A stretch of DNA of 48,945 nucleotides from Bifidobacteriaceae bacterium (GTDB taxonomy: Bacteria > Actinomycetota > Actinomycetes > Actinomycetales > WQXJ01). Location: the NCBI GenBank assembly GCA_031270825.1, contig JAISXH010000031.1, positions 1-48,945 of the forward strand, written 5' to 3'. Positions 7,314 to 16,317 of the stretch are shown here, one piece after another. The translations under genes were made by a program, and so were the position numbers. Numbering within the stretch: the first letter of the stretch is position 1; each line of letters begins with the position of its first letter. The notes under the pieces were generated by a model. The model saw nothing but the letters and a program-made list of their open reading frames with translations. It was not told the DNA's origin and searched no databases.

Positions 7314-10300
7314 CACCGTCCTCCTCGTTTGACCAGGCCAGATGGCGTCACCGCGAATCCGGCCGCGATCAGGGCGGCGGCCGCCGCAGCCCCATCGGCA
7401 TGGGCCGCCAGCGAGTCCCGACCGTCCAAGCGAGCCACCTTCAGCGATCCGATCTCGCTGCCGCCGGCCGTGCCGTTAGCCGTGCCGGCCACCGCGTCGG
7501 CAAGGGCCTGCGCCGCCCGTTCCAGCCTGCCTTGATCGGTCCCGAACGACAGCGCGGTGCGGCCGCCGCGCTCCAGATACAGCGCCAAGTACCCGTCCAC
7601 CAGCACCACGATCGCCCCGCCGGTGCGGCCGGGCCGGTGCGTGCCGGGATGGTCCGGCCAGGCCAGCGCGGCGCCGTAAGGGTTGGCCGGGTCGGTGGCG
7701 GCCAGGACCAGAGTCCCGGATGAATCGGCCGCCAACCGCAGTTGGTCCGGCACCGGCGGCAAAGCGAACTGGGATCCGCCCAGGTGCTCCACGAAGTACC
7801 CGCGCCGGATCGAGCCGGCCTCCTCCATAGCGCTGAGAACGGGGTAGACCTGCGCAAACGTGGTTTCCGATGCCGCCGCCCCACGTGTCACCACCCCGTA
7901 CCGTTCCAGCAGGGCTAAGGCGGTGGCCGCCAGGCGACGCTCGACCGGCACGGGCTGCGCCCGGGCGGCGGGCGTGGGGGCCAGCGCCCAGCGGGCCGCC
8001 AGTCCGGCGCCGATCGAGGCTTGCGGGCCCAGACCGGGAACGGTCAAACGCCCGCCCAAAGACCGCGCGCGGGGAGGGCGGCGCCTGACCTTGTGCACGG
8101 TCTTGCCGCCGGACAGCCAAGTCCGCAGCGGGCCAAACGAGTCGGCCGTGACCCACCCGGCCCAAACCAGCTCCCAGACCGCCTTCGCCAGGTCAGGCGA
8201 TCCGACCTCCAACGCCAGGCGTTCAGCCAGCTCAAACGGCCAGAAGGCGCCGCCGGCGGCCAGCGGCGCGAGCACTTGGGCGGCCAGCGAATCAGGGGCC
8301 AGGGGTTCGGCGTCCGCCAGCACGCGGTCTTCGGTGGTGAGCGAAAACAAGCGCACCAGGCCGTCTGCCGCGGCGGTCTTGCCCTGCCCCACCCAGGCCA
8401 CTTCGCCGCCGGTGATCAATTCGTCCAGGGCGCCGGGGGAATAGTCCGCCACTCGGCCGGGCAGGATGAGCGACTCGATCGCCGAAGCGGGCAGGGCGGC
8501 GCCGGCCAGGGACTCGATTGCGGCCAGGACGCCATCGGCCCCGCGCAGCCGCCCGATCTGTTGCCAGACGGGCGCGAAAGCGCCCAAGACATGGGCTGGG
8601 ACCGGCTCGATCTGTTGACGCAGCGCCGCCAGCGACCGCCGTCGCAACCGTGTCATGATCCCGGGGTCGGAATAATCTGGCCCTGCCGGCCCGCCCGGCC
8701 CGCCGCCCGGCGGCTCCGGCGAAGCGTCTGGTTGGTGGCGTGCTTCGGCGGGTCGCAGGCGCCCCCGCAAAACCTTTCCCCCGCGCGCCAACAGCTCCAA
8801 TTCCCGTTCGGCCACGGCCACGCCGAGCCCGAACTCGCGGGCCAGAGCCGCCGCCTCAAAAGGACCGTGAGTCCTGACATAACGCCGGATCAAAGCGCCC
8901 AGAGGATCGGTCGCGGGCGCCAACAGCGCTTCCGGCAAGCCGGTCGGCAGAACCACGCCCAAACCGTCCCTCAGGGCGGCGGCGTCTTCGACGGCGGCCC
9001 AGCGCGTCTGGCCGCCGACGCGCACTTCGATCACGCGGCGGGCCGCCGCCAAAGCTGTGATCCACTGGCGCCACGGGCCCGCTGTGGACTGATCCAGGCG
9101 CTTGGCGCTGAGAGGCCCGAGTTCCCTGAGGACGTCTGCCAACTGTTCTGCGTTGGCGGCCTGACGCTCGGGCGTCCGGCGTGACAACTCGGCATCGGCG
9201 GCCAAGACCACCGCCGGGTCCAACAGGTCGGCCAAATCGGTGGCCGGACCGGACCCCAACAACTCGGACAGCATGGCCGGATCGAGGCTGAGGGCGGCCG
9301 CACGGCGCTCGGCCAAGGGCGCGTCCGCGTCATATAGGAACTGGGCGGTGTAACCGAAAGCGACCGAGCCGGCGAACGGCGAGGCTGACGGCGTCGCCAC
9401 TTCGACCACACGGATGCGGCGCTGCTCAATGCCGCGCATCAATTCGGTCAGGACGGGCACGTCGAAGTCGTCCTGAAGGGTTTCCCGGAGCGCTTCCATG
9501 ACCACCGGGAAATCGTTGAACTGCGCGGCCACGCCAAGCAGTTGCTGGGCGCGGTGGCGCTGTTGCCACAGCGGCTGGCGCTTGCCGGGAGCGCGGCGCG
9601 GGAGCACCAAGGCGCGGGCGGCGGCTTCGCGGAAGCGGGCGGCGAAATGGGCGGTGCTGGTGATGGCCGCTGTCACCGCGGCGGGCACGTCATCGGAGGC
9701 GATCAACAGGTCCAAAGCGGTGTCCTGGGCCAACTCCGGCAACCGCAACATGATGCCGTCGTCCAAAGGCATGACCTGGGCGTCCAAACCGTAGCGGTCC
9801 CGCAGCCGGGCGCTCAGCACCGCCGCCCAGGCGCCGTTGACGCGGCCGCCCCAAACCGAGTGGATCATGACGCGCGTGTCCCCCAGTTCGTCGGGGAAGC
9901 GTTCCACCACAACGGTGCGGTCATCCGGCAACTGGCCGGTGGCCTCGCGTTGATCGGACAGATAATCGACCAGATTGGAGGCGGCCCACTGGTCCAGTCC
10001 CTGGGCGGACAGGGCGGCTTTGGCCGCGGTGGGGGCGAGCGCGGCCGTCTCGCGGATGAACTGCCCTATGGCCGCGCCCAGTTCAGCCGGACGCGCCGGG
10101 GAGTCGCCTTTCCAGAACGGCAGCCGTCCGGGAACGCCCGGCGCCGGGGTGACGTAGACCGCGTTGGGTGTGATCTGTTGAATGCGCCAGGTCGAGGAGC
10201 CGAGCATGAAGGTGTCGCCAACCCGAGATTCGTAGACCATCTCCTCGTCCAAATCGCCCACGCGCTTGGCGCTCTTCGGATCGGCCTGTTCGCCGGCCAA

Positions 10301-12016
10301 GTAGACGCCGTAAACTCCGCGGTCGGGAATGGTGCCGCCGGACACCCGTGCCAGGTAGGCGGCGCCGGGCCGGGGAGTGACTTCGCCGGTGGTCCGGTCC
10401 CAGACGATCCGGGGTTTGAGTTCTGCGAAATCGGCGGACGGGTAGCGTCCGGACAGCATGTCCAGCACGGCCTCTAGCGAGCGTTCTCCCAGGTGCTCGA
10501 AGGGCGCCGCTTGGCGTATCAGGCGGCCCAGGTCCGTCGCCGTCCAAGTGTCCATTGCGACCATGGCCACTATCTGCTGGGCCAGCACGTCGAGCGGGTT
10601 CGCGGGGATGTGGAGGGACTCGATCTGCCCTGCCCGCATTCGCTGCGCGGCGACGGTGGCGGGGACTAGGTCGCCGCGGTGGACGGGGTAGACCAGGCCC
10701 TTTGAGACCGCTCCGACCTGGTGTCCGGCCCGGCCCACCCGCTGCAGGCCGGCGGCGGCCGAGGGCGGTGCCCCGACCTGGATCACCAGGTCGATCGAGC
10801 CCATGTCGATACCCAGTTCAAGCGAGGATGTGGCGATCACCGCCGGTAGCTGGCCAGCCTTCAGCTGGTTTTCGATTTCGGTTCGCCGCTGGCGGCTCAT
10901 GGAGCTGTGATGAGCCATGGCGATGAACTGGTGGACTGGCGTCGCCGTGCCCGCCGCCGAGATGATCTGAGCTGGCTGAGCCGCTCCCGGATCTGGTTCC
11001 TCGCCGGTGATCCGGGCCTGGTGCTCCTCGTTGACCCGAGCCGCCAGACGTTCGGCCGCCCGCCGCGAGTTGGTGAACACCAAGGTCGAATCGTGGGCCA
11101 CGACATGATCCACGATCGCCTGATGGACGTGCGGCCAGATCGACCCGCCCTTGATAGCTCCGGCGGCGTCGCCGCTGAGGTCGAGCGCGCCATCCGGCCG
11201 GAGCGCGTCGCCGGGCCCAAAGCCGGCGTTGTAGGTCCTGGCGCCGCCCAGATCGGTCAGATCTTCGACCGGGAGTCTGACGGCGACATCGATCACCTTG
11301 GCCGAGGGCGGTTGGACCACCTGCACCAGCCTGCGGCCCGGCCGGTCCTGGGCCCCGCCCACGAACCGGGCGACTTCTTCGACCGGCCGGACTGTCGCGG
11401 ACAGGGCGATCCGCTGGGCTGGCGTGGCCAGCAAGGCGTCCAGGCGTTCCAAGGACAGGGCCAGGTGGGCGCCGCGCTTGGTCCCGGCGACGGCGTGGAC
11501 CTCGTCCAGGATCACGGTGTCCACCCCGCGCAGCGCCTCGCGCGCCCCGGAGGTCAAAATCAGGAAGAGCGATTCCGGCGTGGTTATCAGGATGTCCGGG
11601 GGCTTCTTGGTGAAGTTTCGCCGGTCCGATGCCGCCGTGTCGCCAGTCCTGACCCCCACCCGTATGTCCGGTACCCGTTTTCCGGCCGCCGCCAACTGGT
11701 TTGAGATACCGACCAACGGCGCCCTCAAGTTCCTTTCGACATCCACCGCCAGCGCTTTGAGCGGCGAGATGTAGACCACGCGGCAACGCTGTCCGGGATC
11801 GAGCGGACTTGGTTCGCGGGCCAGGCGGTCGATCGCGGATAGGAAGGCGGCCAGCGTTTTGCCTGATCCGGTGGGAGCCACGACCACCGCGTCGGTGTTG
11901 TCGTGGATCGCCCGCCAGGCGCCCGACTGGGCCGCCGTGGGGGCTTCGAATGAGGCCCCAAACCATGATCGGGTGGCTGGCGCGAACCAGTCCGGAAGGG
12001 TCGCCTCGCTTGCCAC
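7313..12016 (-). CDS. lhr: Lhr, large ATP-dependent DNA helicase
   Basis: A 1567-residue superfamily 2 helicase, the full-length Lhr type found in mycobacteria and enterobacteria, where it is a 3'-5' DNA translocase linked to the DNA-damage response. Walker A is APTGSGKT (residues 47-54), the DEVH box lies in VILDEVHAV (about 175), and helicase motifs IV-VI fall within the first 450 residues, for example SSLELGIDMG and QRVGRAGHQ. The winged-helix and C-terminal Lhr-specific regions follow. The start is the GTG at 12016. A weak CACAGT lies six bases upstream of it, and no strong ribosome binding site is seen. It is co-transcribed with nei and divergent from the TPR gene. Confidence 0.96.
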   Translation of the reverse strand: MASEATLPDWFAPATRSWFGASFEAPTAAQSGAWRAIHDNTDAVVVAPTGSGKTLAAFLSAIDRLAREPSPLDPGQRCRVVYISPLKALAVDVERNLRAPLVGISNQLAAAGKRVPDIRVGVRTGDTAASDRRNFTKKPPDILITTPESLFLILTSGAREALRGVDTVILDEVHAVAGTKRGAHLALSLERLDALLATPAQRIALSATVRPVEEVARFVGGAQDRPGRRLVQVVQPPSAKVIDVAVRLPVEDLTDLGGARTYNAGFGPGDALRPDGALDLSGDAAGAIKGGSIWPHVHQAIVDHVVAHDSTLVFTNSRRAAERLAARVNEEHQARITGEEPDPGAAQPAQIISAAGTATPVHQFIAMAHHSSMSRQRRTEIENQLKAGQLPAVIATSSLELGIDMGSIDLVIQVGAPPSAAAGLQRVGRAGHQVGAVSKGLVYPVHRGDLVPATVAAQRMRAGQIESLHIPANPLDVLAQQIVAMVAMDTWTATDLGRLIRQAAPFEHLGERSLEAVLDMLSGRYPSADFAELKPRIVWDRTTGEVTPRPGAAYLARVSGGTIPDRGVYGVYLAGEQADPKSAKRVGDLDEEMVYESRVGDTFMLGSSTWRIQQITPNAVYVTPAPGVPGRLPFWKGDSPARPAELGAAIGQFIRETAALAPTAAKAALSAQGLDQWAASNLVDYLSDQREATGQLPDDRTVVVERFPDELGDTRVMIHSVWGGRVNGAWAAVLSARLRDRYGLDAQVMPLDDGIMLRLPELAQDTALDLLIASDDVPAAVTAAITSTAHFAARFREAAARALVLPRRAPGKRQPLWQQRHRAQQLLGVAAQFNDFPVVMEALRETLQDDFDVPVLTELMRGIEQRRIRVVEVATPSASPFAGSVAFGYTAQFLYDADAPLAERRAAALSLDPAMLSELLGSGPATDLADLLDPAVVLAADAELSRRTPERQAANAEQLADVLRELGPLSAKRLDQSTAGPWRQWITALAAARRVIEVRVGGQTRWAAVEDAAALRDGLGVVLPTGLPEALLAPATDPLGALIRRYVRTHGPFEAAALAREFGLGVAVAERELELLARGGKVLRGRLRPAEARHQPDASPEPPGGGPGGPAGPDYSDPGIMTRLRRRSLAALRQQIEPVPAHVLGAFAPVWQQIGRLRGADGVLAAIESLAGAALPASAIESLILPGRVADYSPGALDELITGGEVAWVGQGKTAAADGLVRLFSLTTEDRVLADAEPLAPDSLAAQVLAPLAAGGAFWPFELAERLALEVGSPDLAKAVWELVWAGWVTADSFGPLRTWLSGGKTVHKVRRRPPRARSLGGRLTVPGLGPQASIGAGLAARWALAPTPAARAQPVPVERRLAATALALLERYGVVTRGAAASETTFAQVYPVLSAMEEAGSIRRGYFVEHLGGSQFALPPVPDQLRLAADSSGTLVLAATDPANPYGAALAWPDHPGTHRPGRTGGAIVVLVDGYLALYLERGGRTALSFGTDQGRLERAAQALADAVAGTANGTAGGSEIGSLKVARLDGRDSLAAHADGAAAAAALIAAGFAVTPSGLVKRGGR

Positions 12017-12154
12017 CCCTCAACTGTGCCACGCCGCTGTGACACCATCGAGTCGACCCCGTGCCGCGGCCATGGCGCGCGACCGGTCTTGTCCGCATGC
12101 GCGGCGCCGGACAGGGAGCGACCAAGCCCATAACGAAATCTGAACAAGTGTTAA

Positions 12155-12179
12155 GGGCCAACTCGATCGGGTGCAATAC
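12155..12179 (+). promoter_or_regulatory. Candidate promoter of the TPR gene
   Basis: TTAAGG and AATACT, spaced 18 bases apart, lie in the 240-base divergent region between lhr and the TPR gene. A GTGCCC/GGGCAC stem follows in the leader. The start codon at 12257 has a strong AAGGAGG. Nothing else is recognised in this region. Confidence 0.35.
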
Positions 12180-12256
12180 TGGTCGTTGCCAGGTGCCCGC
12201 CGTGAGCTGATGGGCACGCCGTGGTTCTGACCCCTGTACCAAGGAGGTAGCCCCAG

Positions 12257-12943
12257 ATGGAGTCTAGTTCTGCAAATCGGCCCGTGCCAGGCGCCGGCAG
12301 TCCGTCCCCAAGCCGTTCCGGCCAGGCTCAAGGCCGCGCCGAAGAAGTCCGACTGGTCCAGGCGGTCGAGCGCTACAGGGGATTGGCCGCGACTGACCCG
12401 CACGGCTACAACCCCGGCCTGGCCGACGCCCTGACCACGCTCGGCTCATTGCTCTGCGAGCAAGAGCGGGCCCCAGAAGCCGAGCCGTACCTGGCCGAAG
12501 CGGTCGATCTGTACCGGGCGCTGGCCCAGTCGGATCCGGGGGCGCATGCCCACGGGTTGGCCGTGGCCCTGAACATCTTCGGCTGGATGCATTCCGAGCG
12601 GGGCCAAACAGACCAGGCGCAGGCCGCGGCGGCGGAAGCCGTCGGCCTCTACCGCAGGCTCGCCCAGGCCGAGCCGAAGGTCTACAACTCCAGCCTGGCC
12701 GAAGCGCTGAAGGACCTCTCCAACCTGCTCCTAGGGCAGAATCGCCCGGGCGACGCCGAGGCGGCCTTGTCCGAAGCGGTGGGCCTGTTCCGGTCTCTGG
12801 CCAAGTCCGATCCGCAAGGCCACGACGCCGCGCTGGCCTGGACGCTGAACGCCTTGGGCGACCTGCACCAACGCCAGGGCCGCAGCCAGCAGGCCGAGGC
12901 GGCGTTCGCCGAGGCCGGCTCGCTGACGCCGGCAACCCGCTAG
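12257..12943 (+). CDS. Tetratricopeptide repeat protein
   Basis: A 228-residue protein whose body is four consecutive 46-residue helical repeats at residues 40-85, 86-131, 132-177 and 178-223. Each opens with a YRxLAxxDP-like helix and ends with an AEAVxL helix. This resembles the TPR_10 type of repeat found in NB-ARC and related signalling proteins, here without any catalytic or nucleotide-binding domain. The first 35 residues are Ser/Pro/Gly-rich. There is no signal peptide or membrane segment, so it should be cytoplasmic and act in protein-protein interaction. AAGGAGG ten bases before the ATG marks the start clearly. It stands alone, divergent from lhr. The partner and role are unknown. 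Confidence 0.8.
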   Translation: MESSSANRPVPGAGSPSPSRSGQAQGRAEEVRLVQAVERYRGLAATDPHGYNPGLADALTTLGSLLCEQERAPEAEPYLAEAVDLYRALAQSDPGAHAHGLAVALNIFGWMHSERGQTDQAQAAAAEAVGLYRRLAQAEPKVYNSSLAEALKDLSNLLLGQNRPGDAEAALSEAVGLFRSLAKSDPQGHDAALAWTLNALGDLHQRQGRSQQAEAAFAEAGSLTPATR

Positions 12944-13056
12944 CCCCGCGCCGGACCCCGGTGTGTTCAAGAACCGCCTGGGCTCAAGCAGTCGGGCGCC
13001 CGGTGCGGGCGCGTGAGCGCAAGCACCGATGAACCGTGACAAGACAAAGACCGTCT

Positions 13057-13090
13057 GATGGAGCTTTACCGAAAGTAGTAAACGTCCATC
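13057..13090. promoter_or_regulatory. 34-bp inverted repeat abutting the abiEi start codon
   Basis: GATGGAGCTTTAC (13057-13069) and GTAAACGTCCATC (13078-13090) form 13-base arms, 11 of 13 complementary, around an 8-base centre. The right arm ends at the base before ATG 13091. Known AbiEi antitoxins repress their own operon by binding inverted repeats in the promoter, so this is a likely AbiEi operator. As RNA it would also fold directly against the start codon. Confidence 0.6.
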
Positions 13091-13651
13091 ATGACTGTTC
13101 GGGATGACCTGTGGGACGTGGCCGTTGACCACCATGGCTACGTCACCGCCCACGACGCGCGCGACCTCGGTGTTCCCGTGGTCGAACTGGGCAAACTGGC
13201 GGCCAGGGGCAAGCTGGAGCGCGTCTCCTACGGCGTCTATCGGTTCCCGCAGTGGCCCGTGGGCCCCAACGATCCGTTGATGGAAGCCGTGCTGTGGACC
13301 AGGGACCGCAAAGCCGCCCTGTCGCACGAGACCGCTCTGGCGCTCTACGAGTTGGCGGACGTCAACCCGGACAAGACGCACGTCACGGTCACCCCGAAGT
13401 CTCGGGAGCTGCAACGCAAGCAGATACCGGCGGCCTACGCGATCCACTACCAGCGGCTGGCCGACGACCAGATCGGATGGTGGGAGCACATACCCGCGGT
13501 CGCCATCCCCACCGCCATCGACCAGTGCATCGACACCCATGTCAGGCCAGACCTCGTGCTGCAAGCCATCGCCACCGCCGAACGACTCGGACGCCTCCCG
13601 CCCCAGACCGCCGAACGCCTGGAGGCCAAATTGCGGGGGGACCTCCGATGA
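13091..13651 (+). CDS. abiEi: AbiEi-type antitoxin / transcriptional repressor
   Basis: A 186-residue protein matching the AbiEi antitoxin family of type IV toxin-antitoxin and phage-abortive systems. The N-terminal winged helix (about residues 8-55) contains HHGYVTAHDARDLGV and ERVSYGVYRF. The C-terminal domain carries the typical segments around LSHETALALYEL and TAIDQCID. The family represses its own operon and counteracts the AbiEii nucleotidyltransferase. Translation starts at ATG 13091 directly after a long inverted repeat, and no ordinary ribosome binding site is visible. Its stop overlaps the ATG of the next frame as ATGA, the expected coupling to a toxin gene, but that downstream gene is only a fragment. 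Without the toxin it may remain as a plain regulator. Confidence 0.82.
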   Translation: MTVRDDLWDVAVDHHGYVTAHDARDLGVPVVELGKLAARGKLERVSYGVYRFPQWPVGPNDPLMEAVLWTRDRKAALSHETALALYELADVNPDKTHVTVTPKSRELQRKQIPAAYAIHYQRLADDQIGWWEHIPAVAIPTAIDQCIDTHVRPDLVLQAIATAERLGRLPPQTAERLEAKLRGDLR

Positions 13652-13935
13652 CGCTCATGGACTTGCCGGACAAGAAGCGCCCGGTTCCCGGCGTGCGGGC
13701 ATTGCAGACGTGGGTTCGGGACGCGCACAGGGTCACCGGGGTGGCCGCCGAGAGGATCAGCTGGCTGGTCGCCTCCACTGTCGTGGTGGCGGGCCCTCAC
13801 CCGCGAGCCGGGGAATCGCTCCCATCAGAGGTGAGCGGGGCAAGACCGCGCCCACTTGACAAACCGCCACTTATCAGCCTCGGGCCGGGCGGCCCACAGC
13901 CGCGCCGGGCCAGCCGCGCCGGCAGCAGAGACTAG
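13648..13935 (+). pseudogene. Remnant of an AbiEii-type toxin gene
   Basis: The frame opens with ATG at 13648, overlapping the antitoxin stop as in intact abiE operons. About 35 residues (VRALQTWVRDAHRVTGVAAE and the hydrophobic ISWLVASTVVV after it) resemble the extreme N-terminus of AbiEii-like nucleotidyltransferases. The rest is Pro/Arg/Gly-rich and lacks the GSxxLD/KGG-type nucleotidyltransferase motifs. At 95 residues it is roughly a third of normal toxin length, and it runs tail to tail into the DUF885 gene with overlapping stops. The AbiEii assignment rests mainly on position and overlap, so it is inference. Confidence 0.5.
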
Positions 13936-15647
13936 AGCCCGAGCGCTGACGGCAGAACCGCCAGGGGCAGTGAGCCCAGCCGCAGGGCCCGATTGTGAAA
14001 ATCGCGCACGGCCGCGTCGTCCGAGCCGTCGGAGCCGGCGGTGGAGTCAGCCCGCAGGCGGTTCCACTCGCGCTGACCCAACTTGTAGGACGGCGCTTGG
14101 CCGCCCCAGCCCAGGTAGCGTGCCCACTCGAAGCGGGCGAAGCCCTCCGACATGCCGGAGACGTTGGCCTCAAGCAGCGCCCAAGCTTTGTCGGCGTCCC
14201 AACGCCCGCCGCCGAACCGCGCCGGGGCGCTCAGCCGCAAGTGCACGCCGATGTCGAAGACCACTCGCGCCGCGCGGAGGCGTTCGGCGTCCAAGAGGCC
14301 GAACCGGTCGCCTGGATCGTCCATGAAACCGAACTCGCCCATCAGCGCCTCGGCGTACAGCGCCCAGCCTTCGCCGTAACCCGAAGACCAGGAGGCGAGC
14401 CGCCGCCAATCGTTCAACTCGCCGGCCTGAGCGGTGGCGATGCCGATTTGGAGGTGATGGCCGGGCACGCCCTCGTGATACACGGTCGATTTCTCGCGCC
14501 AGGTGGCGAACTCGTCCACCCCCTCCGGCACCGACCACCACATCCGGCCCGGTCGTGAGAAGTCCTGCGAGGGACCGGTGTAGTAGATCGCCCCCGAATC
14601 GGACGGCGCGATCATCGCCTCGATCCGCTTGACCGGCTCGGGGATGTCGAAATAGGTCCCGTCCAGGGCGGCCATCGCCTGGTCGGCTGTGGTCTGCATC
14701 CATTCCCGCAACGCCGCCTTGCCCCGAATCTTGCGCGAGGCGTCGTCGTCAAGCGCCCGGACGGCATCGGGCACCCCGGCGGCCGTACCGGCGATACGCA
14801 CGGCTAAAGCCTCTTGCTCGGCTGTCACACGGGCTAACTCCTCTTCGCCCCAGGCGTAGGCCTCGTCCAGGTCAACGGCGGCGCCAACGAAGTAGCGGGA
14901 CCAGAGCGCGTAGCGGTCGCGCCCGAAGGCGTCCTCGGTGGGCGCTTTGGGCGCGAGCTCCCGCTCCAGGACCTCCGCCAGCTCGCCGTAGGCCGCCCTG
15001 GCCGCCGATGCCGCGCGCTCGAGTTCGGCCAGCAGGCCGGCGCCCAGCCCGCTTTCGTTTTGGCCGGCTGTGGCGATCAGGCGCCTGAAGGCCGAGTCCG
15101 GTCCGGCGAGCTTGCGGGCTTCGTCCGCGCCGAGTTCGATCTGGCGCACAGCCGGGGTCGGGCCGGTCGGCTGGCCGGCTCGCAGCGACTCGGCGTAACT
15201 GTTCAGGCAGGCGGGAACAGCCGCGAGGCGTTCGGCTATGGTCTGCCAGTCTGCGGCGGTGGCTGTCGGCATCAAATCGAACACGTCCCGGATCTGCTGG
15301 ATCGGGCTGGCCACCACATTGAGATCGGCCAAGTGCTCACCGGCTTCGAACAGGGCCTGCTCCAGTCCGAGACGCTCTTGCATGGCTTCAAAGGTGATGC
15401 GGTCCTGGGGCCGGTCGGCCGATCCGGCCTGTTCCCAGGCCTCGCGCAAGGCACGGGCGGTGGAACGCGACAGCTCAAACCGGGCGGCGTGCCCCTGCGG
15501 CGAATAGTCCGGCAACTCGTGGTCGTGGCCATCCACACCCATGCCGGTGGCCTCGATCGGGTCGAGGGCGGCCATCATGGCGACATGGCGATTGGCGATT
15601 CGGTCGATCTGGCTGTTCGGTCCCGGCGGGACGGCAGGCGCGGTCAT
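13932..15647 (-). CDS. DUF885 family protein, putative metallopeptidase
   Basis: A 571-residue protein of the DUF885 family, seen by its characteristic C-terminal half: YHEGVPGHHLQIG, GYGEGWALYAEALMGE, and AFARFEWARYLG-type helices. The HEGVPGHH segment (near residue 390-405) resembles an HExxH-like metal site, and the family is thought to be zinc peptidase-like, but the substrate is unknown. No signal peptide is seen, so it is probably cytoplasmic. The start at ATG 15647 has TAGGGT exactly six bases upstream on the same strand, which fits a leaderless transcript. Its end converges with the abiEii remnant. Confidence 0.88.
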   Translation of the reverse strand: MTAPAVPPGPNSQIDRIANRHVAMMAALDPIEATGMGVDGHDHELPDYSPQGHAARFELSRSTARALREAWEQAGSADRPQDRITFEAMQERLGLEQALFEAGEHLADLNVVASPIQQIRDVFDLMPTATAADWQTIAERLAAVPACLNSYAESLRAGQPTGPTPAVRQIELGADEARKLAGPDSAFRRLIATAGQNESGLGAGLLAELERAASAARAAYGELAEVLERELAPKAPTEDAFGRDRYALWSRYFVGAAVDLDEAYAWGEEELARVTAEQEALAVRIAGTAAGVPDAVRALDDDASRKIRGKAALREWMQTTADQAMAALDGTYFDIPEPVKRIEAMIAPSDSGAIYYTGPSQDFSRPGRMWWSVPEGVDEFATWREKSTVYHEGVPGHHLQIGIATAQAGELNDWRRLASWSSGYGEGWALYAEALMGEFGFMDDPGDRFGLLDAERLRAARVVFDIGVHLRLSAPARFGGGRWDADKAWALLEANVSGMSEGFARFEWARYLGWGGQAPSYKLGQREWNRLRADSTAGSDGSDDAAVRDFHNRALRLGSLPLAVLPSALGL

Positions 15648-15659
15648 CCATCGACCCTA
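15648..15659 (-). promoter_or_regulatory. Leaderless promoter -10 of the DUF885 gene
   Basis: On the minus strand TAGGGT occupies 15659-15654 and is followed by six bases (CGATGG) before ATG 15647. The spacing is the same as at several plus-strand genes. Confidence 0.5.
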
Positions 15660-15718
15660 CCCGAGCGTCGATCCGTCGATCCCCCCTGACGCGCCGCCTC
15701 TGACAGGGCCGCCGGCCG

Positions 15719-15835
15719 CCCCGACCGAGCACGCTGGGCGCCCCGACCGGGCACGCTGGGCGCCCCGACCGAGCACGCTGACCGTCCGGACCCGGCACGC
15801 GAACCCCCTAACCAGGCACGCTGACCGCCCCGACC
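15719..15835. repeat. 22-bp tandem repeat, five copies
   Basis: Units begin at 15719, 15741, 15763, 15785 and 15807, with a partial sixth at 15828. The first three are nearly identical (CCCCGACCGAGCACGCTG followed by GGCG or ACCG). The later ones are degraded but keep GGCACGC. The array fills the divergent gap between the DUF885 gene and the DUF3046 gene and ends 22 bases before the DUF3046 -10 box. Confidence 0.8.
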
Positions 15836-15857
15836 AGCTCAACCGCCGTCTTTCGGC

Positions 15858-15869
15858 TACCCTGACCGA
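15858..15869 (+). promoter_or_regulatory. Leaderless promoter -10 of the DUF3046 gene
   Basis: TACCCT (15858-15863) is followed by six bases and then GTG 15870. Confidence 0.5.
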
Positions 15870-16103
15870 GTGCGTCACAGCGAGTTCTGGGAGTCAATGG
15901 ACCATGCCTTCGGTCCGGCCTACGCCAAGTCGCTGGCATCCGACCTGGTGATCGGGACTTTGGGGTCGCGTAGCGCGGCCGAGGCGCTGGCGGCCGGAAC
16001 GGACCCGCGCCGGGTCTGGGATGCGCTCTGCGACGCCATGGAAGTGGACGAATCGGTCCGCTGGCGTTACCGCGATGCCCGCAAACCCAAACCGCGCCGC
16101 TAG
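15870..16103 (+). CDS. DUF3046 family protein
   Basis: A 77-residue actinobacterial protein of the DUF3046 family, recognised by the N-terminal pattern SEFWESMDHAFGPAYAKSLA, then a conserved LGSRSAAEALAAG, a PRRVWDALCDAM helix and a basic end. Its molecular function is not known. In most actinobacteria it lies between clgR/pgsA genes and recA-recX. Here recA and recX are not downstream, and the next gene is nhaA on the other strand beyond a repeat element. The GTG start is supported by a TACCCT box six bases upstream. Confidence 0.85.
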   Translation: MRHSEFWESMDHAFGPAYAKSLASDLVIGTLGSRSAAEALAAGTDPRRVWDALCDAMEVDESVRWRYRDARKPKPRR

Positions 16104-16317
16104 GAGCCCTGTGTCCAACAACCATCGCCGCCTCCCAGGCCATCCCACCCATCCCCAACGCCACCGCAAAGGCGTCGTCGACGCCATACGCCACTCCGCC
16201 CCAAGGCGCCAAGCCATTTGACCCGACTCAGGTTCGATCGGGCGTGTTGTTCGGGGTTTCCGAGCCGGGTCCTGAGGTGTTGGCCGGCTTTGAGCTGCCC
16301 GGGGGGTCGCCTGCGCC
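16104..16317. other. Intergenic region without a recognised feature
   Basis: About 210 bases follow DUF3046 before the composite repeat. Open frames here have no coding character that I can support. I looked for remains of recA or recX, which usually follow DUF3046, and saw none. Confidence 0.4.

Noticed and set aside
9542..10477. 311-codon plus-strand frame inside lhr
   Set aside because: It is an antisense shadow of the lhr coding sequence. The minus strand shows helicase and Lhr motifs throughout.
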